From Alphaproteobacteria bacterium (GTDB taxonomy: Bacteria; Pseudomonadota; Alphaproteobacteria; UBA2136; JALTLI01): a stretch of 5,425 bases of DNA. Of this stretch, positions 5,222 through 5,425 are shown one piece after another. The position numbers were made by a program, and so were the translations under genes. Position 1 is the stretch's first letter. The number at the start of each line of letters is the position of its first letter. The DNA is taken from the NCBI GenBank assembly GCA_027005635.1, contig JALTLI010000080.1:1-5425 (forward strand), read 5' to 3'. The notes beneath the pieces are model-generated. The model was not told where the DNA came from. It ran no database searches and saw only the letters and a program-made list of their open reading frames with translations.

Positions 5222-5425
5222 ATGATTTTTTTAAAAATTATAGCCGTTATGGCTATGTTGGTTACTTCTTTTAATGCTACCGCTGCAGAAGGGCTAGTGT
5301 TTCCCACAAGGCTTGATGCACGGAGTGCAGAACTATGCGTTTCTGCATATACACGGAAGTTTAGAAATGAGACAGGTTATGCAAATAATCTGCTCATTTA
5401 CAAAATGGAAATATATGAGTACAAG
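5222..5425 (+). CDS. Secreted protein of unknown function (partial, 5' end)
   Basis: The first 68 codons of a gene that runs off the right edge. The N-terminus is a Sec signal peptide: Lys5, a hydrophobic core (IIAVMAMLVTSF) and a probable signal peptidase I site after ATAA, before EG (about residue 22/23), so the mature protein should be periplasmic or secreted. The visible mature part is polar, with Cys39 and a Tyr-rich stretch (IYKMEIYEYK). No family is recognised from so short a piece. GAGGA (5210-5214) overlaps the preceding TGA stop and lies 7 nt before the ATG, indicating co-transcription and translational coupling with the lipoprotein. All the genes from 4258 to the right edge thus encode exported proteins. 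Confidence 0.7.
   Translation, partial: MIFLKIIAVMAMLVTSFNATAAEGLVFPTRLDARSAELCVSAYTRKFRNETGYANNLLIYKMEIYEYK

Noticed and set aside
1..5425. CRISPR array, tRNA, rRNA or insertion sequence
   Set aside because: No regular direct repeats, cloverleaf, rRNA signature or transposase was seen on either strand.

Overview
The window is AT-rich (roughly one third G+C by eye) and looks like an alphaproteobacterial chromosome, possibly of a host-associated or streamlined lineage. The main reason is a divergent accA/xerD pair; I recall accA lying beside xerD as a familiar alphaproteobacterial arrangement. No database search was run, so the taxonomic call is an inference.

Layout, left to right. (1) 41-598 (+) encodes a podovirus-type tail tubular protein A (T7 gp11-like). 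(2) 599-1567 (-) is a full-length accA. Its stop codon directly abuts the stop of the phage gene, with no base between them. (3) 1568-1639 is a 72-base divergent promoter region with no clear Shine-Dalgarno for either gene. (4) 1640-2527 (+) is xerD with all six catalytic residues. (5) A perfect 10-bp hairpin at 2531-2555 separates xerD from a convergent phage tail module on the minus strand: a T7-like tail fibre with a probable C1q-like head (2891-3973) and a small tail assembly-type protein (2559-2876). (6) 3974-4257 is a divergent intergenic region with a perfect 13-bp inverted repeat upstream of the fibre gene. (7) 4258-5425 (+) carries an export cassette: two small lipoproteins and the start of a third, secreted protein. 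A strong bidirectional terminator (4670-4702) lies between the two lipoproteins.

Functionally, two housekeeping genes (fatty-acid synthesis and chromosome dimer resolution) sit between podoviral tail genes that point inward from both sides. This suggests prophage remnants or a rearranged prophage around a core locus. The lipoprotein cassette is not recognised. The two lipoproteins share the same plan, including two cysteines exactly 54 residues apart with a Gly-Tyr at the same position between them, and look like diverged paralogues. This cassette is the most plausible undescribed element here.
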